From contig NZ_JBEBMH010000013.1 of NCBI RefSeq assembly GCF_040081985.1, positions 62,001 through 126,000 on the forward strand: a stretch of 64,000 nt of DNA. Reading direction: 5' to 3'. This stretch comes from Kumtagia yinganensis. GTDB taxonomy: Bacteria; Pseudomonadota; Alphaproteobacteria; Rhizobiales; Rhizobiaceae. Below the pieces are notes generated by a model. That model made no database searches, was not told the origin of the DNA, and saw only the letters and a program-made list of their open reading frames with translations. Both the position numbers and the translations under genes were made by a program. This document shows positions 17,042 through 26,278 of the stretch, in pieces. Within the stretch, counting starts at the first letter, position 1, and each line of letters begins with the position of its first letter.

Positions 17042-17764
17042 TCAGGTCGCGCGGCGGACAAACCAGATCAGCGCCATCAGGCTGAGCAGGATGGGCAGCA
17101 TCAGCGCCGACAGCCCGACCTGCCATTCCAGCACCCCGCCGGCCGCACAACCGACGATGAAGCCGAAGATCTGAGGAAATGTGGATGCGACCTTGCCGCG
17201 CGCTTCGGCCCGTTTCTCCATCGGGCCGGCAGTGGCTTCCACGGCGGCAATCGTGAAGCGCCCGACATTGGTGGTCAACACCGAGGTCGAGGCGACGCCC
17301 GGCAGCGAGGTCTGCACCAGTACGGTCTGGACGGCCATGGCAGCAACGCCGCACATGCCGGCCGCCACGGCCCAGGGTGCGTTCATGCCGAAGGATTCTC
17401 CCAGCGGAAGGCTGAGCAGAAAGAACATCAGCAGGAAGACGAACTGCGCCACGAGGAATGCATGCGCGGATATCCGCCTGCGATCGAGCGTGAGACCGAG
17501 CAGCCTGGCAAGTGCGGCCACGGCCATGAACATCGGCACCGCGAGCAATTGCCCCACGCCGGCCTCGCCGCCGGCAACGAGATGGCTGGTAAGCACGACG
17601 ATATTGCCGGTGATATGCGCGGTGAACAGGCCGTGCAGGCCCAGGAACCCGATCGCATCGGTCGCGCCCGCCGTCGCGCTGAGCAGGAGCAGCAGTGCCA
17701 GGTCGTGCGGAGCCTCGCGCTTCCCGACTGAACTGCCAGTCTTGGCCTGTGGCTGATGGCTCAT
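17042..17764 (-). CDS. YoaK/DUF1275-family membrane protein
   Basis: A 240-residue inner-membrane protein with about six predicted helices. The family signature is the conserved N-terminal stretch TAGATDAIGFLGLHGLFTAH followed by TGNIV and later TNVGRF. Members are described as possible transporters, but no substrate is established. The start at 17764 is chosen because it gives a normal-length N-terminus; upstream starts add an Arg-rich stretch unlike the family. It is transcribed towards the regulator gene and diverges from the bicupin gene, sharing about 270 bp of upstream DNA with it. Confidence 0.82.
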   Translation of the reverse strand: MSHQPQAKTGSSVGKREAPHDLALLLLLSATAGATDAIGFLGLHGLFTAHITGNIVVLTSHLVAGGEAGVGQLLAVPMFMAVAALARLLGLTLDRRRISAHAFLVAQFVFLLMFFLLSLPLGESFGMNAPWAVAAGMCGVAAMAVQTVLVQTSLPGVASTSVLTTNVGRFTIAAVEATAGPMEKRAEARGKVASTFPQIFGFIVGCAAGGVLEWQVGLSALMLPILLSLMALIWFVRRAT

Positions 17765-18036
17765 CCTCGTCCCCCGTTTGCCCCCGCCTCGCGCAACACC
17801 ATAGCTCGTGCATCGGTGCGAAAGCCTCCTTACACGGGATCGGGACGCCATTCTTTCCGTATCGGTTGTATTTTCCGGCTGGCGCCCGCGCGGAGCTCCC
17901 GGCATTCTCGAAACAGGGCCGGCATTCCCAAAATACCAAGAGCCCTCCTTAAGCGACTATCACTTCCACCAACACCGAAGCGACCGCGAGGCAACGCCGA
18001 TTTCCGAGCGAGCCCGAGCAGAGAGGAGACAATGCG

Positions 18037-19281
18037 ATGGACCAGATTTCACGCCGCGCGGTGCTGGCGCTGGGCGCGGTCGGAGGCGGCGTGCTCGCCG
18101 CGACCGCCCATGCGGCCACCTTCGGCAATCCCGATCAGCCGGCGGAGGGCGCCGTCAACGCCAATCCCGCCGGGCTTTCCGATCCCGGGCCGAAGAACCC
18201 CGTCCTCGAGAGCCAGTTCCCCTCGCGCGGCAGCCCGCCGGCGACCGACATCGGCGACATGCCGCAGTTCTGGTCGTCCTTCAGCACCGCGGCCAAGCGC
18301 ATCCAGGACGGCGGCTGGGCGCGCCAGATCACGCAATCGGACTTCGCAATCTCGGAGGCCGTCTCCGGCGTCAACATGCGGCTCGGCCCCGGCGGCATCC
18401 GCGAGATGCACTGGCACCTCGCCGCCGAGTGGGCGATCATGACCAACGGCCGCTGCCGCGTCACGGTTCTCGATCCGCAGGGCCGCGCCTATGTGCAGGA
18501 TGTCGGCGTCGGCGACCTCTGGTATTTCCCGGCCGGCTATCCGCACTCGCTGCAGGGGCTCGGGCCGGACGGCTGCGAATTCGTCATCGTCTTCGACCAA
18601 GGCAACCAGTCTGAATACAACACGCTGCTCGTCACCGACTGGCTGGCGCATACGCCGCCGGATGTGCTGGCGCTGAATTTCGGCGTACCGGCCGACACCT
18701 TCAAATCGATCCCGCTGAACGATCTCTGGATTTTCCAGGGCAAGGAGCCCGGCCCGCTGGCGGACGACCAGGCCGCCGTCGCCTCGGGCGGCACGCCGCC
18801 GGAGCCCTTCACCTTCCGCCTCGGCCAGTCCGAGCCGCTCCGCAACGGCAAGTCCGGCAAGCTGCAACTGGCCGACAGCTCGACCTTCAAGGTTTCCAAA
18901 ACGATCGCCGCCGCGCTGGAAACGCTGGCGCCCGGGGCGGTACGCGAGATGCACTGGCATCCCAACGCCGACGAATGGCAATATTGGATCGAGGGCGAAG
19001 GCCGCATGACCGTGTTCGACGCCGGGCCCCGCGCCCAGACAGGCGACTTCCACGCTGGCGACATCGGCTACGTCAAGCGCGGCCAGGGCCATTTCATCCA
19101 GAACACCGGCACCACCGAGTTGCGCTTCCTGGCGGTGTTCAAGATCGCCGAATACCAGGAGATCAGCCTCTCCGACTGGCTCACGCACACGCCGCCGCAA
19201 CTGGTCGCCCAGCATCTCAACATCGACCCCGCCGTGCTGACGAAATTCCCGAACGATCGGCCCGGCATTCTGCCGCGCTGA
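18037..19281 (+). CDS. oxdC: Tat-exported bicupin, oxalate decarboxylase type
   Basis: A 414-residue bicupin with a twin-arginine signal (Arg6-Arg7, RRAVLALGAVGGG). Cupin 1 has His125, His127 and Glu131 (HWHLAAEW). Cupin 2 has His306, His308 and Glu313 (HWHPNADEW). Both spacings match the two Mn sites of Bacillus OxdC. The lid loop that carries the catalytic Glu in OxdC (SENST) reads SEYNT at residues 192-196, keeping the Glu, so decarboxylation of oxalate to formate and CO2 is favoured over oxidation. The reaction consumes a proton, which fits acid resistance. The next gene, dps, follows after about 95 bp. Confidence 0.88.
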   Translation: MDQISRRAVLALGAVGGGVLAATAHAATFGNPDQPAEGAVNANPAGLSDPGPKNPVLESQFPSRGSPPATDIGDMPQFWSSFSTAAKRIQDGGWARQITQSDFAISEAVSGVNMRLGPGGIREMHWHLAAEWAIMTNGRCRVTVLDPQGRAYVQDVGVGDLWYFPAGYPHSLQGLGPDGCEFVIVFDQGNQSEYNTLLVTDWLAHTPPDVLALNFGVPADTFKSIPLNDLWIFQGKEPGPLADDQAAVASGGTPPEPFTFRLGQSEPLRNGKSGKLQLADSSTFKVSKTIAAALETLAPGAVREMHWHPNADEWQYWIEGEGRMTVFDAGPRAQTGDFHAGDIGYVKRGQGHFIQNTGTTELRFLAVFKIAEYQEISLSDWLTHTPPQLVAQHLNIDPAVLTKFPNDRPGILPR

Positions 19282-19375
19282 TCCGTGAAGAGGCTCGCCT
19301 CGTCACAAAAAGCGCCTAGATTTCCGCTCGCGTTATTTCCTCCGATCCAACCGCCGAACAAAAAAGGACCTTACC

Positions 19376-19891
19376 ATGACCACCGACACCGCCCGCCTGC
19401 GCACCGCAAAACTCCGCACCCCGTCCGACCTAGGCGAGAATGCCGCCAAGGACATCTCCGCCGCGCTTACCGCCCTGCTTGCCGACGCCTTTGCGCTCTA
19501 CATCAAGACCAAGAACTTTCACTGGCACATGTCCGGCCCGCATTTCCGCGACTACCACCTGTTGCTCGACGAGCAGGGCGAGCAGATCTTCGGCATCACC
19601 GACGACATCGCCGAGCGTTGCCGCAAGATCGGGGGCACGACACTGCGCTCCGTCGGGCAGATCGCCAGGGAGCAGCGCATCCCCGACAATGACGCGGCCT
19701 ATGTGACGCCGCGCGACATGCTGGCCGAGCTTGCCCAGGACAACCGCACTTTCGCGGGCTTGCTGCGTTCCGCGCACGCCGTGGCCGAGGAGCACGGCGA
19801 CGTGGCCACGACCAGCCTGCTGGAGGTCTGGATCGACGAGGCCGAGCGGCGCACCTGGTTCCTGTTCGAGGCCGGCCGGTCGACCGACTGA
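19376..19891 (+). CDS. dps: Dps-family DNA-binding ferritin-like protein
   Basis: A 171-residue Dps/miniferritin. The intersubunit ferroxidase motif is present: KTKNFHWHMSGPHFRDYH followed by LLDEQGEQIF, with the expected His and acidic residues. Dps dodecamers oxidise and store iron using hydrogen peroxide and protect DNA. A GGA ribosome site with an A-rich run lies upstream. It sits between an oxalate decarboxylase gene and a YdeP-type gene on the same strand, consistent with a stress role. No OxyR-type site was recognised upstream. Confidence 0.92.
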   Translation: MTTDTARLRTAKLRTPSDLGENAAKDISAALTALLADAFALYIKTKNFHWHMSGPHFRDYHLLLDEQGEQIFGITDDIAERCRKIGGTTLRSVGQIAREQRIPDNDAAYVTPRDMLAELAQDNRTFAGLLRSAHAVAEEHGDVATTSLLEVWIDEAERRTWFLFEAGRSTD

Positions 19892-20000
19892 GCCGCAAGC
19901 CGATCGGACGCGGCGGGCCAAATGATAGCGTGCCGCGTTTGATCCGCCGGCCTGTGCCAAGCAGGTGCTCTCGTGTTTCGTTTCTGAGAGGAATGCAATC

Positions 20001-20465
20001 ATGTCCCGCCCGCCCCTGCCGCCCTTCACGGAACAGACTGCCATCGAAAAGGTGCGCTTGGCCGAGGATGGCTGGAACAGCCGTGATCCCAGTCGGGTTG
20101 CGCTCGCCTATACCGTGGACAGCGCCTGGCGCAATCGCGCCGAGTTCGTGACGGGCCGGGAAGCCATCGAGGCTTTTCTCACCCGCAAATGGAACAGGGA
20201 ACTCGATTACCGGCTGATCAAGGAACTTTGGACATTCGCCGGCAATCGCATCGCCGTCAGGTTCGCCTACGAATACCATGACGACAGCGGCCAGTGGTTC
20301 CGCGCCTATGGCAACGAGAACTGGGAGTTCGAACCGGACGGGCTCATGCGCCGCAGGATTGCCAGCATCAACGAACATCCGATCGCCGAAGCCGACCGGA
20401 AGTTCCATTGGCCGCTGGGCAAGCGTCCGGACGATCATCCCGGTCTGAGCAGCTTCGGCTTTTGA
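20001..20465 (+). CDS. DUF1348 / NTF2-like protein
   Basis: A 154-residue NTF2-like (SnoaL-type) small protein of the DUF1348 family. It carries the conserved AEDGWNSRDPSRVALAYT, FVTGREAIEAFLTRKW and FAYEYHDDSGQWFRAYGNE. The fold usually forms a hydrophobic pocket; no enzymatic role is established for this family. It has no signal peptide and is cytoplasmic. The ATG at 20001 has a GAGAGGA site upstream. It is co-oriented with dps and the YdeP-type gene. Confidence 0.85.
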   Translation: MSRPPLPPFTEQTAIEKVRLAEDGWNSRDPSRVALAYTVDSAWRNRAEFVTGREAIEAFLTRKWNRELDYRLIKELWTFAGNRIAVRFAYEYHDDSGQWFRAYGNENWEFEPDGLMRRRIASINEHPIAEADRKFHWPLGKRPDDHPGLSSFGF

Positions 20466-20639
20466 GGTCCCGGCGCGCAGGCATTTTTTCTTCACTGCAC
20501 TACCCGCCGCACCAGTCGGACCGTCGCCGCGGAGGGCCGGCGTGCAAATCGGAAAGCAGCGAACCTGTCGGAAAGATCATGCTGAACAGCGCCGGTACCA
20601 TCCGGCATCTCCATGACAGCCCACCACAAGGGGGACGAC

Positions 20640-22937
20640 ATGCCTGGCAAGAAGTCCATTCGCCGTTACAACGAGCCGGCCGGCGGTTGGGGCGCTCTGA
20701 AGGCGCTCGGAGAGCACCTCCTCGAGCAGGATATTCCGGTCAAGGGCGCGACCACGCTGCTGCGCATGAACCAGCCGCTCGGCTTCGATTGCCCGGGCTG
20801 CGCCTGGCCCGATCCGAAACACACCTCATCCTTCGAGTTCTGCGAGAACGGCGGCAAGGCGGTCGCCTGGGAGGCGACGGCGAAACGCTGCACGCCCGAA
20901 TTCTTCGCGGCCCACACCGTCACCGAGCTTGCGTCTTGGAGCGACTACGAGCTGGAAATGGCCGGGCGCCTGACGCATCCGATGGCCTATGACGCGGCCA
21001 GCGACCGCTATCTGCCGGTAAGCTGGGAAGACACCTTTGCAACCATCGGCCGGCATCTCTCCACTCTTCCCGATCCGAACATGGCGGAGTTCTACACCTC
21101 CGGCCGCACCTCCAACGAGGCCGCCTTCCTCTACCAGCTCTTCGTGCGCGAATACGGCACCAACAATTTTCCCGACTGTTCCAACATGTGCCACGAGGCT
21201 ACCAGCGTCGGCCTGCCGCTGTCGCTCGGCGTCGGCAAGGGCACGGTGCTGCTCGACGATTTCGACAAGACCGACTGCATCTTCATCTTCGGCCAGAACC
21301 CCGGCACCAACAGCCCGCGCATGATGACCAGCCTGCGCAACGCCTCGCGGCGCGGCGCCACCATCGTCTCGTTCAATCCCTTCCGTGAGCGGGCGCTGGA
21401 GCGTTTCCAAGCGCCGCAGAGCCCGATCGAGATGGCGACGTTGACCTCCACCCCGATCAGCTCGCGCCTGCATCAGGTCAAGGTCGGCGGCGACGTCGCG
21501 GTGGTCAAGGGCCTGATGAAGGTGCTGGTCGAGGAGGATGAGCGGCTGCGCGCCGAGCACCAGATCGAGGCCCTCGACTGGGATTTCATCCGCGGCCACA
21601 CTCTAGGGATCGAGGCGCTCGTCGCCGATCTCAAGGCGACACGCTGGGAAGACATCGAGCGGCGCTCGGGTCTTACCCGTTCGGCGATCGAGGAAGCCGC
21701 CCATGTCTACATGAAGGCCGAGAAGGCGATCATCGTCTACGGCATGGGCATCACCCAGCACCGGCGCGGCACGCGCAACGTTCAGCAGCTTGCCAATCTT
21801 TGCCTGCTCAAGGGCAATATCGGCAAGGACGGCGCCGGCCTCTGCCCGGTGCGCGGCCACTCCAACGTGCAGGGAGACCGCACGGTCGGCATCACGGAGA
21901 CCCCGACCGCCGAATTTTTGGGCCGGCTGGAAAAACGTTTCGGCTTCAAGCCGCCCGCCGCCCACGGCCACAACGTCGTCACCGCGCTGGAGGCGATGAT
22001 CAAGGGTGAGGCGCGTGTCTTCATCGGTATGGGCGGCAACATCGTCGCGGCGATCCCCGACTGGCAGGTCACGCGGAATGCGTTCCGCCGCCTCGACCTC
22101 AGCGTCCACGTGTCGACAAAACTCAACCGCAGCCACATCATCCATGGCCGCGAGGCGCTGATCCTGCCTTGCCTCGGTCGCACCGAGATCGACGTGCAGG
22201 CGACAGGCCCGCAATCCATCACCGTCGAGGATTCCATGTCGATGGTGCATGCCTCGACCGGCATGAACACGCCGGCCTCAGAGCATCTGATGAGCGAACC
22301 GGCCATCGTCGCCGGAATGGCGGGCGCGACACTCGGGGAAAGCTCGGTGGTGGAATGGGAAAAATTCGTCGCCGACTATGACCTGGTCCGCGACGCCATG
22401 GAGGCGGTGTTCCCGTTCTTCCAGGGCTACAATGCCCGCATCCGCGTGCCCGGCGGTTTCCATCTCACCTCGACGGCGCGCGAGCGCATTTGGGCGACCG
22501 CTTCCGGCAAGGCGAATTTCCTTCTGTTCGATGGGCTGGGCGAGGATCCCGAGGAGGCCGAGGACGTGCTGTGGCTTACCAGCGTGCGCAGCCACGACCA
22601 GTACAACACCACGCTCTATTCGCTCTCCGACCGGTATCGCGGTGTCTTCGGCCAGCGCGACGTGCTGTTCATCAGCGCCGAGGAGATCGAGAAGCGCGGC
22701 TTCAAGCCGGACGACCGCGTCGACCTCGTCACCGTGTCGGACGACGGCGTCGAGCGGGTGGTCCGCAACTTCAAGCTGGTGGCCTATGCGTTCCCGGCCG
22801 GTGGCTGCGCGGCCTATTATCCCGAGATCAATCCGCTGGTGCCGCTTGCGGCGCACGACCCGATGAGTTTCACGCCATCCTTCAAGGGCATCCCGATCCG
22901 CATCGTGCGGGCGCCGGCTGAAGTCCAGGCGGCATGA
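20640..22937 (+). CDS. FdhF/YdeP-family molybdopterin oxidoreductase
   Basis: A 765-residue cytoplasmic molybdopterin-dependent oxidoreductase of the YdeP group. The N-terminal CPGCAWPDPKHTSSFEFCEN segment is characteristic and differs from the Cys pattern of true formate dehydrogenases. Later it has SNMCHEATSVGLPLSLG in the cofactor-binding region, GQNPGTNSPRMM and a C-terminal molydopterin dinucleotide-binding domain with VRSHDQYNTTLYSLSDRYRG. E. coli YdeP is linked to acid resistance; its substrate is unknown. The start at 20640 follows a GGGGGA site; 20613 is an alternative. Confidence 0.9.
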   Translation: MPGKKSIRRYNEPAGGWGALKALGEHLLEQDIPVKGATTLLRMNQPLGFDCPGCAWPDPKHTSSFEFCENGGKAVAWEATAKRCTPEFFAAHTVTELASWSDYELEMAGRLTHPMAYDAASDRYLPVSWEDTFATIGRHLSTLPDPNMAEFYTSGRTSNEAAFLYQLFVREYGTNNFPDCSNMCHEATSVGLPLSLGVGKGTVLLDDFDKTDCIFIFGQNPGTNSPRMMTSLRNASRRGATIVSFNPFRERALERFQAPQSPIEMATLTSTPISSRLHQVKVGGDVAVVKGLMKVLVEEDERLRAEHQIEALDWDFIRGHTLGIEALVADLKATRWEDIERRSGLTRSAIEEAAHVYMKAEKAIIVYGMGITQHRRGTRNVQQLANLCLLKGNIGKDGAGLCPVRGHSNVQGDRTVGITETPTAEFLGRLEKRFGFKPPAAHGHNVVTALEAMIKGEARVFIGMGGNIVAAIPDWQVTRNAFRRLDLSVHVSTKLNRSHIIHGREALILPCLGRTEIDVQATGPQSITVEDSMSMVHASTGMNTPASEHLMSEPAIVAGMAGATLGESSVVEWEKFVADYDLVRDAMEAVFPFFQGYNARIRVPGGFHLTSTARERIWATASGKANFLLFDGLGEDPEEAEDVLWLTSVRSHDQYNTTLYSLSDRYRGVFGQRDVLFISAEEIEKRGFKPDDRVDLVTVSDDGVERVVRNFKLVAYAFPAGGCAAYYPEINPLVPLAAHDPMSFTPSFKGIPIRIVRAPAEVQAA

Positions 22938-22939
22938 CC

Positions 22940-23000
22940 ATGGACGCGGTCATCCTCGCCCGGCTGCAGTTCGCCTTCACCAGCGGCCTCCACATCCTGG
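22940..23000 (+). pseudogene. 5' remnant of a cytochrome bd oxidase subunit I gene
   Basis: Right after the YdeP-type gene the plus strand encodes MDAVILARLQFAFTSGLHIL, which matches the conserved N-terminus of CydA/CioA-type bd quinol oxidases (LARLQFAFTxxFHIxFP). The match stops after about 20 codons and the rest of the gene is gone. It faces the GlxA-type remnant just downstream, so one deletion may have removed both gene bodies. Confidence 0.5.
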
Positions 23001-23029
23001 TGGCCGACGGTGATGATCGGGGCAAGGGG

Positions 23030-23128
23030 CCTGCGGAACAGGTCGGTCAGGCCGTGAACCGCGGCCGGTTGCGCGTCGGGATAAAGCAGCAGGCCGATTT
23101 CGGCGACGATTTTGGGATTAACCGCCAT
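23030..23128 (-). pseudogene. 5' remnant of a GlxA-type AraC regulator gene
   Basis: On the minus strand, MAVNPKIVAEIGLLLYPDAQ followed by PAAVHGLTDLFRR resembles the start of the DJ-1/PfpI-like domain of GlxA-family AraC regulators. The similarity ends after about 33 codons, where the sequence runs into the antisense of the cydA remnant. No other part of such a regulator is present. Confidence 0.45.
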
Positions 23129-23249
23129 TCCGTCAGTTTTGCCTTGCAACTTGTCAGTTCCGCCCATCGTGATGATGAGCGCGAAAGGCTATTTCGTCCA
23201 TATCGAGAGCGAGCGATCCTGTCGCCTCGGACACCAGGAGAAGAGAGAG

Positions 23250-24080
23250 ATGACCACGATCACCACCAAGGACGGCACCGAGATCTACTACAAGGATTGG
23301 GGCTCCAAGGACGCGCAGCCGGTCGTCTTCCATCACGGCTGGCCGCTCAGCGCCGACGATTGGGACAACCAGATGCTGTATTTCTTGGACAAGGGATTCC
23401 GCGTCATCGCGCATGACCGCCGCGGCCACGGGCGCTCGACGCAGACCGCGACCGGCAACGAAATGGACACCTACGCCGCCGACGTCGCCGAACTGGCCGA
23501 GGCGCTCGACCTCAAGAACGCCGTCCATATCGGCCATTCGACCGGCGGCGGCGAAGTGGCCCACTATGTCGCCCGCGCAAAACCCGGCCGCGTTGGCAAG
23601 GCGGTGCTGATTGGTGCCGTGCCGCCGATCATGGTGAAGTCGGACAAGAATCCCGGCGGCTTGCCGATCGAAGTCTTCGACGGTTTTCGCGCAGCACTTG
23701 TCGCCAACCGCGCACAGTTCTACATCGACGTTCCCGCCGGGCCGTTCTACGGTTTCAACCGTCCGGGTGCGAAAGTCTCTCCGGGCGTCATCGACAATTG
23801 GTGGCGGCAGGGCATGATGGGCGGCACGAAGGCGCATTACGACTGCATCAAGGCGTTTTCCGAGACCGACTTCACCGACGACCTGAAGACCATCGACATG
23901 CCGGTGCTGGTCATGCATGGCGACGACGACCAGATCGTGCCTTATGCCGATTCGGCCCCGCTGTCGGCCAAACTGCTGAAGAACGGCACGCTGAAGACCT
24001 ATCAAGGCCTGCCGCACGGCATGTGCACCACGCATCCCGAAATCGTCAATCCCGACCTGCTCGCCTTCATTCGAGGCTGA
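23250..24080 (+). CDS. Non-heme chloroperoxidase / perhydrolase-type alpha/beta hydrolase
   Basis: A 276-residue cytoplasmic alpha/beta hydrolase of the cofactor-free haloperoxidase (perhydrolase) family. It has the oxyanion element FHHGWP, nucleophile Ser97 in GHSTGG, acid Asp in HGDDDQIVP and catalytic His in GLPHGMC. Trp and Phe residues around WPLSADDWD are typical of this group. Physiological role is unclear; some members hydrolyse esters or form peracids. The ATG at 23250 follows GAGAAGAGAGAG. A perfect-stem terminator lies 20 bp beyond the stop. Confidence 0.88.
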   Translation: MTTITTKDGTEIYYKDWGSKDAQPVVFHHGWPLSADDWDNQMLYFLDKGFRVIAHDRRGHGRSTQTATGNEMDTYAADVAELAEALDLKNAVHIGHSTGGGEVAHYVARAKPGRVGKAVLIGAVPPIMVKSDKNPGGLPIEVFDGFRAALVANRAQFYIDVPAGPFYGFNRPGAKVSPGVIDNWWRQGMMGGTKAHYDCIKAFSETDFTDDLKTIDMPVLVMHGDDDQIVPYADSAPLSAKLLKNGTLKTYQGLPHGMCTTHPEIVNPDLLAFIRG

Positions 24081-24099
24081 TCAAGGCCTGAGAGCGAGA

Positions 24100-24130
24100 T
24101 TCGAGCCGGTTCGCCGGCTCGAATTGTTTT
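24100..24130 (+). terminator. Intrinsic terminator after the chloroperoxidase gene
   Basis: A perfect 10-bp stem (TTCGAGCCGG / CCGGCTCGAA) closes on a TTCG tetraloop and is followed by TTGTTTT. It lies 20 bp beyond the stop codon of the hydrolase gene. Confidence 0.85.
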
Positions 24131-24360
24131 CATTGGTGAATCTCGACCCGCATCCCCGGCGAACCTAGCGGACAAGGCGGCAGGTGTTTTCGATCGCCGT
24201 CAACCTGTGGCCGCAATCATCATTGTATTGATCGCGGGTAAGCGTAATACATTCCGCAGGGGACGCCTTTGTGCGTCGCGGGATGTTGAGCGGATGTTAA
24301 CAGGCCGACGCCATAGTTTCGGACTTGTGCCACGGCTTGGTTTCGCTTGGTGAGGCTCGG

Positions 24361-25311
24361 GTGAAAACCTCTGACATCGAGATAGACCCCAAGCTTCTGG
24401 CGATGCTTGCCAGCGCCTTGGGATCGGGGCAGGTAGGCGTTTGCCTTTGCGACGACAACGACGATATCCGTTACGTCAACCAGTCGTTCCGCACGACATT
24501 CTTTCCGGATTGGCCGGGCCAGCCCGCCAACTTCGTCGACGCTCTGGCCGACGCCATCAGGTCGGGACGAGGCGTCAAGCTCGTATCCATGTCACTGGAG
24601 ACATTCGTCCCGAGGATAAAGCAGCGCCGCAAGAGCGGAGAGCCGCGCTACAATTTCTCCGTCGACATGGTCGATGGAAGCTGGTGGTGGGTGAACGACT
24701 GCCGACTGGACAATGGCTGGATGCTGGTCATGGCCACGGAGATCACCACGCTCAAGAATGAGGAGAGCAGGCTTCGCGACGCGCACGCGGTCGCGCTGCA
24801 AGCTGCCGAAACGGACGTACTGACCGGGCTGCCGAACCGCCGCAGCGGCATGGCGACGGCCGACGCGGCGCTGAACGAGTTCAGGGTCAGCCGGCTGCCG
24901 CTGTGTTTCGCAGTGCTCGACATCGACCACTTCAAGTTCATCAACGATACCTATGGTCACGTCATCGGCGACGAAGTGCTGCTGCACTTCGCCAAGTCGC
25001 TGGTCGGCAGCATGGGCTCCCGCGCCAAGGTAAGCCGCCTCGGCGGCGAGGAGTTCCTCGTCGTCATGCCGGAGACGTCGCTGTCGCTGGCCGAACAGTT
25101 CCTCGACCTGTTCATGCGCACGCTGCGGCCCTACGAAGGCACACCTTCGCACCCGCCCGTAAAATTCACCTTCAGCGCCGGGGTGGCGGCGGCCAATCAC
25201 GGCGACGATCTCCGATCTCTGTTCAGCCGCGCCGATCTCGCTCTCTACGCCGCCAAGAAAAACGGCCGCGGCCAGATCAAGGTCGATCGGGCCGCGTCGA
25301 ACGTCGCATAG
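24361..25311 (+). CDS. PAS-like diguanylate cyclase
   Basis: A 316-residue cytoplasmic diguanylate cyclase. Residues about 15-130 resemble a PAS domain (VGVCLCDDNDDIRYVNQSFR). Residues about 150-312 are a GGDEF domain with DVLTGLPNRR, DIDHFKFINDTYGH and the active motif GGEEF at 228-232. The inhibitory RxxD site that should precede it reads GSRA, so feedback by c-di-GMP at the I-site is probably lost. The start is not certain: a GTG at 24361 is used, with a TTG at 24325 possible. An Asn/Trp-rich PAS core suggests a small-ligand or redox signal, but this is a guess. Confidence 0.87.
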   Translation: MKTSDIEIDPKLLAMLASALGSGQVGVCLCDDNDDIRYVNQSFRTTFFPDWPGQPANFVDALADAIRSGRGVKLVSMSLETFVPRIKQRRKSGEPRYNFSVDMVDGSWWWVNDCRLDNGWMLVMATEITTLKNEESRLRDAHAVALQAAETDVLTGLPNRRSGMATADAALNEFRVSRLPLCFAVLDIDHFKFINDTYGHVIGDEVLLHFAKSLVGSMGSRAKVSRLGGEEFLVVMPETSLSLAEQFLDLFMRTLRPYEGTPSHPPVKFTFSAGVAAANHGDDLRSLFSRADLALYAAKKNGRGQIKVDRAASNVA

Positions 25312-25366
25312 GGCCAACCGGCCGCGGGCGGCGCCCGACCGGGGTGCGCCGAATCCGCCTGAAGCG

Positions 25367-26278
25367 TCAGTAGGTCTTTGCGCCGTTCACCATCAGGCGC
25401 ACGCTGTAGAGCGAGGTCGTGCCGCAGATATAGAGCACGTTGCGCTTCGGCCCGCCGAAGACGACGTTGGCGACGACTTCCGGCACCTTGACCTTGCCGA
25501 TCAGCGTGCCGTCCGGATCGTAGCAATGGACGCCGTCGGCCGCGCTCGTCCAGATGCGGCCCTCGGAATCGAGGCGAAAACCGTCGAACAGTCCGGCCGT
25601 GCACTCGGCGAACACCCGGCCGCCGGAAACCTTGCCGGCCTCGTCGACGTCGAACACCCGCATGTGGGCGGGGTGGTGCGCGCCATGGGTGCGGCCGGTG
25701 TCGACGACGTAGAGCTGGCGCTCGTCGAGCGAAAAGGCGATGCCGTTCGGCCGCACCATGTCGGTGATCACGGCGTCGACCGCGCCCGTGCCCGGATCGA
25801 CCCGGTAGACGTAGCAGGCGCCGATCTCGCTCTCGGCCTTGTCGCCCTCGTAGTCGGTGTCGATGCCGTAGGCCGGGTCGGTGAACCAGATCGAGCCGTC
25901 AGAGCGCACGACCACGTCGTTCGGCGAATTCAGGCGCTTGCCGTTCCAGCGGTCGGCGATGGTGGTGATCGAGCCGTCGAACTCGGTACGGCTGACGCGC
26001 CTGCCGCTATGCTCGCAGCTTACCAGACGGCCCTGCCGGTCCGTTGTGTTGCCGTTGGAATTGCCACACGGCTCGCGGAAGACACTGACGCTGCCGTCGG
26101 TCTCGTCATAGCGCAGCATGCGGTTGTTCGGGATGTCGGACCAGACCACATAACGCCCGGCCGCGAAATAGGCCGGGCCTTCCGCCCAGCGGCACCCGGT
26201 GAAAAGTTTATCCACCTGCGCGCTGCCGTTGAACAGGCGCGCAAAGCGCGGATCGAGGATTTCGTGATAGGTACCCAT
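25367..26278 (-). CDS. SMP-30/gluconolactonase-family protein
   Basis: A 303-residue six-bladed beta-propeller of the SMP-30/lactonase family. Metal-ligand motifs are visible: the Glu in WAEGPAYF, Asn in NSPNDVVVRSDG, then WFTDPAYGIDTDYEG, and the Asp in FDGFRLDSEGRIW. Members hydrolyse sugar lactones or related esters with a divalent metal. The ATG at 26278 follows AGGGGGGA; longer frames would add 37 residues without similarity. No transporter or sugar dehydrogenase gene adjoins it, so the substrate cannot be inferred. Confidence 0.88.
   Translation of the reverse strand: MGTYHEILDPRFARLFNGSAQVDKLFTGCRWAEGPAYFAAGRYVVWSDIPNNRMLRYDETDGSVSVFREPCGNSNGNTTDRQGRLVSCEHSGRRVSRTEFDGSITTIADRWNGKRLNSPNDVVVRSDGSIWFTDPAYGIDTDYEGDKAESEIGACYVYRVDPGTGAVDAVITDMVRPNGIAFSLDERQLYVVDTGRTHGAHHPAHMRVFDVDEAGKVSGGRVFAECTAGLFDGFRLDSEGRIWTSAADGVHCYDPDGTLIGKVKVPEVVANVVFGGPKRNVLYICGTTSLYSVRLMVNGAKTY

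Noticed and set aside
24281..24300. Near-tandem GGATGTT copies before the diguanylate cyclase gene
   Set aside because: Only two imperfect copies about 11 bp apart, with no linked DNA-binding protein; too weak to call as an operator.
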